A stretch of 64,000 nucleotides of DNA. Origin: Shewanella avicenniae. GTDB lineage: Bacteria; Pseudomonadota; Gammaproteobacteria; Enterobacterales; Shewanellaceae. The notes under the pieces were generated by a model, which did no database searches, had not been told where the DNA came from, and worked only from the letters and a program-made list of their open reading frames with translations. Location: the NCBI RefSeq assembly GCF_017354945.1, contig NZ_CP071503.1:1922001-1986000 (forward strand), written 5' to 3'. Made by a program: the position numbers and the translations under genes. Of the stretch, positions 25,515-35,017 are shown piece after piece. The number at the start of each line of letters is the position of its first letter. Position 1 is the stretch's first letter.

Positions 25515-28259
25515 ATGTTTAAGAGAACAACGTTAGCAAGTACCATATTCATGGCGCTGTTTAGCCAAGCAATATATGCAGCAGATGACGCTACCGACAG
25601 TAAAGCAAAAGCTGATGAACCGATGGAAACCATCGAAGTTGTTGGTATTCGCAGCAGCTTAAATAAAGCCGTCAATATTAAACGCCAAACCGTGCAAGTG
25701 GTTGATGCGATTGTCGCGGAAGATATCGGTAAATTCCCAGATAACAACGTGGTTGAAGCGCTGCAGCGCGTAACCGGTGTTCAAACAACGAACCGTGAGT
25801 CTGGTGAAGTCAGTGGCGTGACCATTCGTGGTTTAACCGACGTTACAACTACTGTGAACGGCCGCGAAATGTTTACTGGTGTCGGTCGTACCTTGGCAGT
25901 GCAGGATATTCCAGCGGCGTTGTTAGAAAGTGTCGAAGTGTTTAAAACTCGCGACGCCAGCCAAATTGCCAGTGGTATCGCAGGGCAATTGAACGTTCGT
26001 ACTCATCGTCCATTTAACTTTGAGGGTGCCAAATTCGCGCTCAATGCTCGTGGTGTTTATCAAGACCTTGCCGATAAAGCCGACCCGATTGTCAGTGCCT
26101 TAGCCAGTAATCGTTGGGATTCATCCATTGGTGAAGTGGGTGCGTTGCTCAACTTGTCGTTTGCGCAAACCCATTACCGTAATGAAAATGCATCAGCAGG
26201 TGCAGTGGTTCCATTTCGTACCGACAATCTGGCACGTATGTTTAACTACCCATTTGGCTTAGAGCATGGTGTCGATCGCACGCCTGGCGCAACCTTAGAT
26301 GGGGTTGAATATTATTTGGGTCGTGATGCGCTAAACCAAACCGATATCAATGGTAAACGCCAACGTCCTGCGGTGAATTTGTCATTGCAATGGGCACCAA
26401 CTGACACCTCTGAATATGTGTTCGAAGCTTTCTATAATGGCTACCGCAATGAAAGCTCAAACCACATGATCCTGACCTATGCCGACTCTAACCGTGTTGC
26501 CACCGATATTCAGCCAGAGCTGTTCGAAGGCACTAACGTAATTAAGTCACGCGCTTGGGGGAATTCTGGTGCATTTACCAGCGGCGACTACGGTGAGCAA
26601 CAAACCGACAGCTACATGTTTGCGCTGGGTGGCAAGTGGGATTTGAATGCAGAAACTACGTTAAAATCTGAAATTGTTTATCAAACCAGTAAGTTCGAAA
26701 GGGAAGGCGTTGCTATGCAAGCTAACTCCCGTATGCCATATGTGTTTGCTGATTTTAACCATGACGATGGCGTAATGGCGTGGACACCATATTTGGAAGA
26801 GTATGGTGAAGAGCTTGATTTGACCGACCCTAGCCGTTGGACGACTTCAACAATGTTTGACAACGCCGGTAAAGACAAAGGCGATGCTCTAACCCTGACC
26901 ACTGACATCGATTTCTATCTCGACTGGGGCATCTTTACCAAAGCTAAAGCCGGTATTCGTTACGAAAGACGGGGATCTGAAACTTACAGTCGCGACACCA
27001 ACCGCGGCAATGCCATACCGTTGGTTGATTTAGACCCAGGTATGCTTGGTGTCAATAGTGACTTCTTCGATGGCAGAAGTGACTTACCACGTTCTTGGGT
27101 GGCAATGAGTGGTAAGGCCTTGTGGGATAACCGCGAAGAATTCCGTGAGTTATGGGGATTTGGCGCGGACGAAGAAGGACTACGTCGTCTTACCTTGCAA
27201 AGAAACTTTGAAATCGACCAAACCTCTATGGCAGCTTACGTTCAAAGTGAATTCGATACTGAGGTATTTGGTAAGCGTTTAGATGGGGCTATCGGTGTAC
27301 GCTATACCTACGCCAGTGCCGATATGGATTTTTATAAGTGGAATGCAGACTTAGCGCAAATTGATCATTCAACAGGTAATAATACCAGCGCTAAGTTTTT
27401 GCCTAACTTAACCCTCCGCTATCATCTGCTTGATGATGTGATGATGCGCTTTGCCTATACAGAAACCCTGCGTCGTCCAGAATTTGGCGATTTGAACAGT
27501 TTCGTTTCGCTGCATCCGGATACTACTAATGTTGGTTATGGTAACGCGAATGGCGGTAACCCATCACTGAAACCTACTGAGTCTAAGAACTACGATTTCT
27601 CGTTAGAATATTATTTCGGCTCCGGAAATTCAGTGTATGCCACATACTTCTATCGTGATATTCAAGGTTTTGTGTTTGATTCATTGCTTCGTACACAGTT
27701 CCCTAATCCAGATACTGGAGTACTTGAAGACTACATTTTGTCAGCCAAAGGCAATACCTCAAACGGCGTGCTGAAAGGCTATGAAGTTGGTGCTGTTTAC
27801 TTCCTTGAAGACGTACCGCAATGGTTAGATGGCTTTGGTATTCAAGCCAGTGGTACCTTCCTAGACTCAAACCAAGATATTCCTGTGTTTGATGATACAG
27901 GTGTTATTGAACGATATGATCATCGTGGCGTGTTTGGTGTGTCAGACACTTCTTACAGTGGTGTGTTGATTTACGAAAAAGAAGACTTTAGTGCGCGTCT
28001 GTCCTACGTATGGCGTGACAACTTCTTACATCGTTATGGTTCTGGTCGCTTCGCGCATCCTCGAGGCGTATATCGTCAACCAGAGGAAAGCTTAGACTTC
28101 CAAGTGAACTACAACATTACTGACAACTTGGTGGTTTCGTTTGATGCAACTAACTTAACCAATAAAGTGTTCAACCAGTACTATGAGAAGGAATTCCTTA
28201 ACGATACAGCTTCCATCTACAGTCGTACCTTTGGCTTGGGCATCCGTTACTCCATGTAA
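25515..28259 (+). CDS. TonB-dependent outer-membrane receptor (TIGR01782-like)
   Basis: This 914-aa protein should form a 22-stranded outer-membrane barrel that imports a ligand with energy from TonB-ExbBD. The signal peptide is residues 1-22 (LFSQAIYA). The TonB box is ETIEVV at 38-43. The plug domain spans ~50-165 (VVDAIVAEDIGKFPDNNVVEALQRVTGV in parts; VTIRGLTDVTTTVNGREMFTG). The rest is barrel, ending in FGLGIRYSM; the last residue is Met rather than the usual aromatic. I chose the ATG at 25515 (GGAGATA upstream) because the frame from 25335 runs through the operators and would hide the signal peptide. Receptors of this type often take up glycans in Alteromonadales. The double operator upstream points to a sugar-responsive regulator, but the ligand is unknown and no catabolic genes are adjacent. 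Confidence 0.88.
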   Translation: MFKRTTLASTIFMALFSQAIYAADDATDSKAKADEPMETIEVVGIRSSLNKAVNIKRQTVQVVDAIVAEDIGKFPDNNVVEALQRVTGVQTTNRESGEVSGVTIRGLTDVTTTVNGREMFTGVGRTLAVQDIPAALLESVEVFKTRDASQIASGIAGQLNVRTHRPFNFEGAKFALNARGVYQDLADKADPIVSALASNRWDSSIGEVGALLNLSFAQTHYRNENASAGAVVPFRTDNLARMFNYPFGLEHGVDRTPGATLDGVEYYLGRDALNQTDINGKRQRPAVNLSLQWAPTDTSEYVFEAFYNGYRNESSNHMILTYADSNRVATDIQPELFEGTNVIKSRAWGNSGAFTSGDYGEQQTDSYMFALGGKWDLNAETTLKSEIVYQTSKFEREGVAMQANSRMPYVFADFNHDDGVMAWTPYLEEYGEELDLTDPSRWTTSTMFDNAGKDKGDALTLTTDIDFYLDWGIFTKAKAGIRYERRGSETYSRDTNRGNAIPLVDLDPGMLGVNSDFFDGRSDLPRSWVAMSGKALWDNREEFRELWGFGADEEGLRRLTLQRNFEIDQTSMAAYVQSEFDTEVFGKRLDGAIGVRYTYASADMDFYKWNADLAQIDHSTGNNTSAKFLPNLTLRYHLLDDVMMRFAYTETLRRPEFGDLNSFVSLHPDTTNVGYGNANGGNPSLKPTESKNYDFSLEYYFGSGNSVYATYFYRDIQGFVFDSLLRTQFPNPDTGVLEDYILSAKGNTSNGVLKGYEVGAVYFLEDVPQWLDGFGIQASGTFLDSNQDIPVFDDTGVIERYDHRGVFGVSDTSYSGVLIYEKEDFSARLSYVWRDNFLHRYGSGRFAHPRGVYRQPEESLDFQVNYNITDNLVVSFDATNLTNKVFNQYYEKEFLNDTASIYSRTFGLGIRYSM

Positions 28260-28327
28260 CTTGCTCGTTTAACTGGTAAACATCCCAGTTCCGGTAAGCC
28301 GCTTGGTTTGAGCAAGCGGCAACTTTC

Positions 28328-28362
28328 GCCGTCCATGCAAGTGGGCGGCATTTTTGTTTTTA
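28328..28362 (+). terminator. Terminator of the TonB-dependent receptor gene
   Basis: A GCCGTCC / GGGCGGC stem (one G-T pair) is followed by ATTTTTGTTTTT. An additional GCCGCTTG / CAAGCGGC hairpin at 28298-28320 lies just upstream without a T-run. Confidence 0.75.
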
Positions 28363-28382
28363 ATACTGCGTTGAGTAAAGGT

Positions 28383-28832
28383 TTATTTTTGCTCGGAGCT
28401 CAACAAGTGCGGCCCAGCGCCGTCTTTAGCTAAAACATCGTCTGGGTTTCTCAGGGGGCAGTCTGTTAGTGACAAACAGCCGCAGCCAATACAGCCTTCC
28501 ATGCGGTCTCGTAGGGTAATTAGCGCCTCAATTCTTTCGGTTAAAATTGCATGCCACTCGCTACTCAATTCGCGCCATTCCTTCACTGAAATCGGCGTAT
28601 TTGGCAGGGTATCGAGATGGCTTTTAATTTCATTAAGTGGAATGCCCGCCGATTGCGCAATTCTTATTACTGCGATACGACGTAACACTTTACGATCATA
28701 ACGGCGTTGGTTTCCTTGGTTGCGCCAACTAGAAATGAGTCCTTTCGTTTCGTAGAAATGCAGCGTTGAAACCGCGACACCACTGCGTTTGGCAACTTCG
28801 CCAACCGATAAAGCACCTGTGCTTTCTACCAT
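28383..28832 (-). CDS. soxR: Redox-sensing transcriptional activator SoxR
   Basis: This is a 149-aa MerR-family regulator. The N-terminal helix-turn-helix is [25 protein letters not shown], followed by the wing [15 protein letters not shown] and a dimerisation helix. The [2Fe-2S] cluster ligands are Cys114, Cys117, Cys119 and Cys125 in [12 protein letters not shown]. SoxR senses redox-cycling compounds. It is divergent from the RND efflux operon, and its binding site at 28849-28866 sits inside that operon's promoter, so efflux rather than soxS is the likely local target, as in Pseudomonas mexGHI-opmD. Confidence 0.95.
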   Translation of the reverse strand: MVESTGALSVGEVAKRSGVAVSTLHFYETKGLISSWRNQGNQRRYDRKVLRRIAVIRIAQSAGIPLNEIKSHLDTLPNTPISVKEWRELSSEWHAILTERIEALITLRDRMEGCIGCGCLSLTDCPLRNPDDVLAKDGAGPHLLSSEQK

Positions 28833-28844
28833 GTAAAATTCCTG

Positions 28845-28875
28845 TTGACCTCAAGTATACTTGAGGAAATATTAT
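28845..28875 (+). promoter_or_regulatory. SoxR-controlled promoter of the efflux operon
   Basis: The -35 TTGACC (28845-28850) and the -10 TATTAT (28870-28875) are separated by 19 bp, the over-long spacing used by MerR-family activators. The perfect 18-bp palindrome CCTCAAGTATACTTGAGG (28849-28866) lies between and matches the soxbox of E. coli soxS except at the centre. Confidence 0.93.
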
Positions 28876-28936
28876 TCGCGTCGGCTAACGCATTCAAGCG
28901 TTGATTTACTCTATGACAATTTATTCAGGAGCCGAC

Positions 28937-29032
28937 ATGGGTAGAGATTATTCCCTTCGTCATCATTTGTTATTGGCAAGCTGTGTTACCCGATTAACAT
29001 CCCAGTGTGAGATGGGAGGTCAAGATGAGTAA
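28937..29032 (+). CDS. Candidate 31-residue leader peptide of the efflux operon
   Basis: A small frame follows a good ribosome site (AGGAG, 5 nt before the ATG). It encodes MGRDYSLRHHLLLASCVTRL and 11 more residues, then stops at TAA 29030-29032, inside the first codons of the next gene (shared ATGAGTAA). It lies about 55 nt after the predicted SoxR-dependent start site. It is not a known protein family to me. It may be a true small protein, or a leader whose translation couples to the pump gene; it could also be chance. Confidence 0.45.
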   Translation: MGRDYSLRHHLLLASCVTRLTSQCEMGGQDE

Positions 29033-30155
29033 CGGTGTTCAATTGCCACCAGCCCCTGTTTCGCAAAACAACCATTTAATTCGTACCGTTCTTATTACTG
29101 CAGTTGTGCTACTGCTACTATTAGGCGGTGTTTACTACTGGAAAGGCTACCTTGCGAGCCAACAACCTCACTGGCAGCCCCATGCTGTTCCCGTCACCGC
29201 AATGAAAGTGGCGGAAGCGCCGTTACCACTAGCGCTTAATGCCGTGGGTGAGTTGAAAGCGATCAATCAAGTCACGCTATCAGCCGATGTTGCCGGACGG
29301 GTTGACGCTATTGCGTTTCAATCAGGTGAAAAAGTAGCCGCAGCTCAGCCGTTAGTAAGCTTGTATAACGGTCCTGAACAAGCCGCGCTTGAAGCGGCGC
29401 AAGCACGCTTAGCCTTTGCTGAACATCAACTCAAACGTTCACAACAACTTGCGCCATCGGGCGCAGAATCATTGGACGTGTTGCAAGAACGTCAATCTGC
29501 GTTTGCCCAAGCAAAAGCTGACGTTGCTGCGGCAAAAGCGCAGTTACGCCAAAAGCAAGTTATTGCGCCATTCGCTGGCCAATTGGGGATCCGCAATGTC
29601 GATCTGGGGCAATACGTCAATGCCGGTCAGCCAGTGGTTACGCTTACGGCACTGGATAAGCTTTACGTAGAATTTACCTTGCCACAGCAAGATTTTGCTT
29701 CAGTCAAGGTTGGTGGTGAGATCAACTTAAGCAGCGATGTTTATCCGCAAGCCAGCTTTGTGGCCAAAGTGCACGCGGTAGAACCGCAACTGGATAGCGA
29801 CACGCGCAACCTGTTAGTGCAAGGGGAATTAGATAATAGCGAACAGCTGTTACGCCCTGGCATGTATGTTAATGCCGCCTTATCCTTGCCAGCACAAACC
29901 GATGCGATTGTGGTGCCAGCCACTGCAGTGCAGACCTCAGCTCAAGGTTATAGCGTGGTAGTGATCCGCGGCGATAATGCCAGCCAACAGGGTAAAGCCA
30001 ATATTGTTGCGGTTGAAGTGGGTAAACGCATCGATAACCGCATTCAAATCACCCACGGTTTACAAGCGGGCGATGTCATCGTGGTGACGGGCCAAAATCG
30101 CGTTCAGCCGGGCGCTGATTTAGTGGTACAGAACCTACTGCGCGCAGGGGAGTAA
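29025..30155 (+). CDS. RND efflux periplasmic adaptor (MexH-like)
   Basis: This 376-aa membrane fusion protein joins the inner-membrane pump to the outer-membrane channel. It has an N-terminal signal-anchor helix (~20-42), then the barrel-sandwich hybrid halves (AVGELKAINQVTLSADVAGRVDAI; QVIAPFAGQLGIRNVDLGQYVNAG). A coiled-coil hairpin rich in Ala/Gln (~110-175) lies between the halves, and a beta-barrel and membrane-proximal domain follow. I chose the ATG at 29025 with GGGAGG upstream; the GTG at 29007 is less likely. It is the first gene of a SoxR-controlled adaptor-pump-channel operon. Confidence 0.92.
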   Translation: MSNGVQLPPAPVSQNNHLIRTVLITAVVLLLLLGGVYYWKGYLASQQPHWQPHAVPVTAMKVAEAPLPLALNAVGELKAINQVTLSADVAGRVDAIAFQSGEKVAAAQPLVSLYNGPEQAALEAAQARLAFAEHQLKRSQQLAPSGAESLDVLQERQSAFAQAKADVAAAKAQLRQKQVIAPFAGQLGIRNVDLGQYVNAGQPVVTLTALDKLYVEFTLPQQDFASVKVGGEINLSSDVYPQASFVAKVHAVEPQLDSDTRNLLVQGELDNSEQLLRPGMYVNAALSLPAQTDAIVVPATAVQTSAQGYSVVVIRGDNASQQGKANIVAVEVGKRIDNRIQITHGLQAGDVIVVTGQNRVQPGADLVVQNLLRAGE

Positions 30156-30160
30156 GCCTT

Positions 30161-33100
30161 ATGCACTTTACTGATCTTTTTATTCGGCGGCCGATATTAT
30201 CGATCGTCGTCAGCTTGATGATTTTACTGATCGGCATAAGCGCCACTTACAACTTGCCCATTCGTCAGTATCCGCAGATGGAAAGTGCGACGATCACTAT
30301 TGATACGCAACTGCCGGGTGCAACGCAGGACATGATGCAGGGTTTTGTGACGACACCGATCGCACAAGCGATCTCGACTGCCAGCGGTATTGAGTACATC
30401 ACCTCAACATCGCGCCAAGGCAAAAGTCATATCTCTGCCAAGTTAGTGTTGAATGCGGATGCGGATCGTTCAATGACCGAAATCCTATCCAAAGTTCAAA
30501 CGGTGAAGTATCGCTTGCCGGAAGGGGTTACCGATCCCGTGATTGCGAAAATCACCGATGGCGCGTCGGCAATTCAGTACTTGGCTTTTGTGAGTGATAG
30601 TTTGGCGCCAGCGCAAATTGCTGATTTCATCTCGCGGGTAGCACAACCATTAATTACCTCTGTTCCCGGCGTGGCCTCAGCGACAGTAGTGGGTGGTGCA
30701 CCATTTGCGATGCGGATCTGGGTTGACCCCGTGAAACTGGCTGCGCGCGGAATGACGGCGAGCGATGTCGCCGGCGCGCTGCGCAGTAACAACATTCAAG
30801 CTTCCCCGGGCCAATTAAAAGGGGATTCAACCGCACTGAATATTACGGCGGGTACTGACCTGCGCAGTATTGACGCGTTTCGCAACATGGTACTCAAGCA
30901 AGGCAGCCAAGGCGTGGTGCGTTTGCAAGATATCGCAACTGTCGAGCTTGGTGGCCAGAATTATGATTCCGGCATGTTGGCCTCAAACCGCAAAGCGGTA
31001 TCGGTGGCTATTTCGCCAACACCGGATGGTAACCCATTGGATATCGTCGCGCAGATCAATGATTTGATTGACGATATGCAAAAAGTCGCACCACCGGGAT
31101 TAGAAGTGATCAGCCAGTTTGACGTAGCACACTTTGTGGATGCCTCAATTGAAGAGGTGCAACACACACTGGTTGAAGCAATCGCGATTGTGGTGATTGT
31201 GATCTTTCTGTTCCTTGGGACTTTCCGTGCCGTCATCATTCCGATTGTGACTATCCCACTGTCATTGCTGGGCACCGCCGCGCTAATGCTGGCCTTTGGC
31301 TTCTCGCTGAACCTTCTCACCTTGTTGGCGATGGTGCTGGCGATTGGCTTGGTGGTGGATGATGCGATTGTGGTGGTTGAGAACATTCACCGCCATATAG
31401 AAGAAGGGTTATCCCCCTTTAACGCTGCATTGAAAGGCGCTCGTGAAATCGTTGGTCCCGTGATTGCGATGACGATTACCTTGGCAGCTGTGTATGCGCC
31501 TATCGGTATGATGGGTGGCTTAACTGGCGCTTTGTTCCGTGAGTTTGCCTTTACCCTTGCGGGATCTGTGATTGTCTCGGGAGTTGTTGCATTAACACTG
31601 TCGCCGATGATGAGCGGAAAATTGCTGCAGTCACGTCAGGCCGAATCCAAGTTGGAAAAATGGATTGAGCATTACATGGAAGGGCTGACTCAGCGCTATG
31701 TTAAGTTACTGGATAAAACTCTGGTATCTCGTCCGGCGGTTTTGCTGGTGGGCGTGGTTATTCTGGCTGCCATTGGTGCGTTATTCGCGGGTGCGAAACG
31801 TGAACTCGCGCCAGCAGAAGATATGGGCTATGTATTTGCCCAAACTAAGGCGCCGCAGTATGCCAACGTCGACTATACGACTAAGTACAGCACCCAAGTG
31901 GATAAGATCTTCCAGCAATTGCCTGAATTTGAGCGTAGCTTTTTTGCCATTAGTCATGAAGAAGCCAATATCGGCTTCGGTGGGGTGATCTTAAAAGAAT
32001 GGTCTGAGCGCGAACGCAGTGCCGATGAGATCCAAGCCCAACTGGCCGGAATGACGGCTGGCGTTGATGGGGTTTACACCTCTTTATTCCAAGACAGCCC
32101 TTTGCCAGCCTCTACCGGTGGTTTGCCAGTGCAGATGGTGATCCGTTCATCAGGAGAATTTAGTGAGCTGTACCAAACACTGATGGGACTTAAAGGTGCA
32201 GCGTGGGGCAGTAGTTTATTCGCCTTTGTTGATAGTGACTTGGCGTTTGATAGCGCCGAAGCACACATAGAGATCGATCGCGACAAAGCGGGCGAACTAG
32301 GGATCAGCATGGCTGAAATCGCCGACACCTTGGCCATTTTGGTGGGCGAAAACTATATCAACCGCTTTAACTGGTTTGATCGCTCCTATGATGTCATCAC
32401 GCAAGTGCCGCAAAACCAACGCTTAACGCCAGATAACCTCGGTAACTACTATGTCCGCACCGGTGCTGGTAAGTTGGTGCCATTGTCGACCGTGGTGAGT
32501 GTTGAGATTAAGCCTCAGGCGAATAAGTTGCCGCAATTTAACCAGATGAACTCGGCAACTTTGTCAGCAGTGTTGCTGCCAGGGGTGACGATGGGGCAAG
32601 CGGTGAATTTCCTGCAACAGCAACCTTTGCCGGATGGTGTTACCGTGGATTGGCTATCGAATAGCCGCCAGTTTGTCCATGAAGGTAATCGCCTGACGGT
32701 ATCGTTTGCCTTTGCCTTGATTGTGATTTTCTTGGTATTAGCAGCTCAGTTTGAGAGCTTCCGTGACCCGTTGGTTATTTTGGTGACTGTTCCGCTCGCT
32801 GTGTGTGGTGCGCTAGTACCGCTATATTTAGGGTTTACTACGCTCAACATCTACACCCAGATTGGTTTAGTGACCTTAATTGGCTTGATTTCCAAACACG
32901 GTATTTTGATGGTGTCTTTTGCCAACGATATGCAGTTACATGAAAAGATGAGCAAGCTAGAAGCGATTCGTCATTCAGCAGCGGTGCGGATGCGCCCAGT
33001 ATTGATGACAACCGCTGCGATGGTTGCTGGCCTAGTGCCACTGCTGTTTGCCGCTGGTGCAGGTGCAGCAAGCCGCTTCGCTATCGGGATTGTGGTGGTA

Positions 33101-33253
33101 ATGGGTATGCTGATTGGTACGCTGTTTACCTTGTTCGTATTGCCAACCATTTACACTCTGTTAGCCGCAAATCACCAAGATGATCATGCTGATGAAGCGA
33201 TTGATGCTGATCGCGCTGTTAGTGTAGCTAGTGCGGAGGTGGCTCATGGGTAA
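30161..33253 (+). CDS. RND multidrug efflux pump, HAE1 family (MexI-like)
   Basis: This is a 1030-aa proton-driven transporter with the usual twelve transmembrane helices and two large periplasmic loops. The N-terminus MHFTDLFIRRPILSIVVSLM is typical. The proton-relay aspartates are in TM4 (AIGLVVDDAIVVVENIHRH). The conserved RPVLMTTAAMVAGLVPLLFA region precedes the last helices. The paired PxMxG-type loops and AQFESFRDPLVIL are also visible. By sequence and regulator it is closest to MexI of the SoxR-regulated MexGHI-OpmD system, which exports phenazine-type redox compounds; the substrate here is inferred only. The stop overlaps the next start by 8 bp. Confidence 0.93.
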   Translation: MHFTDLFIRRPILSIVVSLMILLIGISATYNLPIRQYPQMESATITIDTQLPGATQDMMQGFVTTPIAQAISTASGIEYITSTSRQGKSHISAKLVLNADADRSMTEILSKVQTVKYRLPEGVTDPVIAKITDGASAIQYLAFVSDSLAPAQIADFISRVAQPLITSVPGVASATVVGGAPFAMRIWVDPVKLAARGMTASDVAGALRSNNIQASPGQLKGDSTALNITAGTDLRSIDAFRNMVLKQGSQGVVRLQDIATVELGGQNYDSGMLASNRKAVSVAISPTPDGNPLDIVAQINDLIDDMQKVAPPGLEVISQFDVAHFVDASIEEVQHTLVEAIAIVVIVIFLFLGTFRAVIIPIVTIPLSLLGTAALMLAFGFSLNLLTLLAMVLAIGLVVDDAIVVVENIHRHIEEGLSPFNAALKGAREIVGPVIAMTITLAAVYAPIGMMGGLTGALFREFAFTLAGSVIVSGVVALTLSPMMSGKLLQSRQAESKLEKWIEHYMEGLTQRYVKLLDKTLVSRPAVLLVGVVILAAIGALFAGAKRELAPAEDMGYVFAQTKAPQYANVDYTTKYSTQVDKIFQQLPEFERSFFAISHEEANIGFGGVILKEWSERERSADEIQAQLAGMTAGVDGVYTSLFQDSPLPASTGGLPVQMVIRSSGEFSELYQTLMGLKGAAWGSSLFAFVDSDLAFDSAEAHIEIDRDKAGELGISMAEIADTLAILVGENYINRFNWFDRSYDVITQVPQNQRLTPDNLGNYYVRTGAGKLVPLSTVVSVEIKPQANKLPQFNQMNSATLSAVLLPGVTMGQAVNFLQQQPLPDGVTVDWLSNSRQFVHEGNRLTVSFAFALIVIFLVLAAQFESFRDPLVILVTVPLAVCGALVPLYLGFTTLNIYTQIGLVTLIGLISKHGILMVSFANDMQLHEKMSKLEAIRHSAAVRMRPVLMTTAAMVAGLVPLLFAAGAGAASRFAIGIVVVMGMLIGTLFTLFVLPTIYTLLAANHQDDHADEAIDADRAVSVASAEVAHG

Positions 33254-34682
33254 TCGTCATAACGCATTGCGTTTAACTAGATTGCGCCCACTGGCTTTAC
33301 TCCTGCCGTTAGTCTTGGCTGGCTGCAATACTGCGCCTAACTCGGCGGAGTACGCGCCCAAGTCAATGAACACGGGTGAGTTTGTTAGTCATCTCAATGG
33401 CCAAACGGCGTTGCAGCCATTACCGAACGATTGGTGGCAACTCTATCAAGATGAGCGCCTCAATCAGCTAGTGAGGCAAGCACTGAACGCCAATAACGAT
33501 CTGCGGGTGGCCGAGGCGAATCTACGCCGCACGCAAGCGCTCTTGCAGCAAACCAGCGCTGACCGATTGCCGGCAACCACATTGTCTGCTGGTGCGACTT
33601 ATGGTGATGCCACACAGGGCGCGAGCGATGATCAATGGAGTGAAACTGCTGGGTTATCGGTAGCATGGGAAGCTGACTTTTGGGGGCGTATTCGCCAAGC
33701 TATCGATGCTGCTGAAGCCGATGTCGCCGCCGAACAAGCCGCGCGCGATATGGTGCGAGTGACCGTAGCGGCAGAAACTACCCGTGCGTATCTTAATTTA
33801 TGCGCCTATGGCAATCAGCTCAATGTTGTCGAAGCATCGTTAGCTAACAGTAAAACTCAGCGAGACATTATCGCCGCGCAATTTGCAGCGGGCACGGTGA
33901 CTGAATCTGCGCTTGCCAGCGCTGAAGCGGTTGTGGCAACTGTGCAAGCGCAGCTACCAATAGCCCATGCGTCAAAACAAAATGCCTTGTTCGAACTTGC
34001 AGCGTTACTCGGGCTTACCCCCGCGGAAGCTCCGCAAGATCTGCAAAGTTGTACGCTGCCGCCGCAAGTCGCACTGGCATTGCCAGTCGGGGATGGTACT
34101 GAACTGCTAAGGCGTCGGCCGGATTTGCGTCAAGCGGAGCAAACATTGGCGGCGGATATTGTGCGTATTGGCGTGGCTATGGCGGATTTGTACCCGCGAA
34201 TAAGCTTGGGCGCTTCTGCGAATTACTTACAAAACGATGTGGTTAGCGGTAGCGATAGTCTGAGTTATGGCATCGGGCCACTTATCTCGTGGAACTTTCC
34301 TAACACTTTGGCGGCAAGAGCCCGTTTAGCACAGGCGAAAGCGCAGGCTCAGGTTTCGGTCGCCGCTTTTGATGGGCTAGTGGTCAACGCGCTGAAAGAA
34401 GTAGAGCAAGCATTGACGTCACTCAATGCGGTGACGGCGCAACAACAATCGCTTGCACGCGCTGAACAGCAAGCCACGCGCGCTTATAACTTGGATAAGG
34501 TGCGCTTTGATGTTGGCGCGATTGCGCATGTGGATCTGCTAGTGAGTCAACGCAATATGCTCGACAGTCGTACCGCAAATGCGCAGGCGCAAGTTACGCT
34601 TACCAACGCGCAGGTTAATCTGTTTAAAGCGCTTGGTGGTGGCTGGCAGCAGGCTGCAGGGGTTACCGTCAAAGCGAATTAA
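33246..34682 (+). CDS. Outer-membrane efflux lipoprotein (OpmD/NodT-like)
   Basis: This 478-aa TolC-type channel has a lipoprotein signal PLVLAGC with Cys27 as the lipid site. The two homologous outer-membrane efflux repeats (helical hairpins with heptad Ala/Gln/Leu patterns) span ~65-250 and ~280-470. TELLRRRPDLRQAEQTL is the typical link between them. I chose the ATG at 33246 with GGAGG upstream; it overlaps the pump stop as ATGGGTAA. It completes the tripartite efflux system. Confidence 0.92.
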   Translation: MGNRHNALRLTRLRPLALLLPLVLAGCNTAPNSAEYAPKSMNTGEFVSHLNGQTALQPLPNDWWQLYQDERLNQLVRQALNANNDLRVAEANLRRTQALLQQTSADRLPATTLSAGATYGDATQGASDDQWSETAGLSVAWEADFWGRIRQAIDAAEADVAAEQAARDMVRVTVAAETTRAYLNLCAYGNQLNVVEASLANSKTQRDIIAAQFAAGTVTESALASAEAVVATVQAQLPIAHASKQNALFELAALLGLTPAEAPQDLQSCTLPPQVALALPVGDGTELLRRRPDLRQAEQTLAADIVRIGVAMADLYPRISLGASANYLQNDVVSGSDSLSYGIGPLISWNFPNTLAARARLAQAKAQAQVSVAAFDGLVVNALKEVEQALTSLNAVTAQQQSLARAEQQATRAYNLDKVRFDVGAIAHVDLLVSQRNMLDSRTANAQAQVTLTNAQVNLFKALGGGWQQAAGVTVKAN

Positions 34683-34707
34683 CCATCTGTTAATGAGTTA
34701 TATTGGT

Positions 34708-34738
34708 AAAGGCCATTCATTTTGATGAATGGCCTTTT
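34708..34738 (+). terminator. Terminator of the efflux operon
   Basis: A 13-bp perfect stem (AAAGGCCATTCAT / ATGAATGGCCTTT) with a 4-nt loop is followed by T residues, 25 bp after the channel gene. Confidence 0.92.
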
Positions 34739-35017
34739 GTCTTTTTGGCACTCAGCTTAGATGTATTTTTAAGCAGCGTTTATGTAAACGCTTACAGTTT
34801 AATGGTGTAACTCAAGTAGATGGATCTGTGTCAAAGCGTTATGGTGCGCTATCATGCGAATGTTTAGGGCTAATTTAGCGAGTAATGAAGTGGTAGGAAT
34901 AAACAGCGTTTTTCGCTTGGTTGCTCAAATGGCTCATTCTCTGGCGCTACGCTATTTATCGTTTTGCTTATATTTTTTGTCATGCTGCCGAGGTGGCAGG
35001 ACATATCGTTATTGAAT
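34739..35017. promoter_or_regulatory. Leader and control region of the MATE gene
   Basis: With the terminator, 335 bases separate the channel gene from the MATE gene. A perfect inverted repeat, AGCGTTTA-TG-TAAACGCT, lies at 34775-34792 and could be the operator of the transporter gene. I see no other gene here. Confidence 0.5.
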
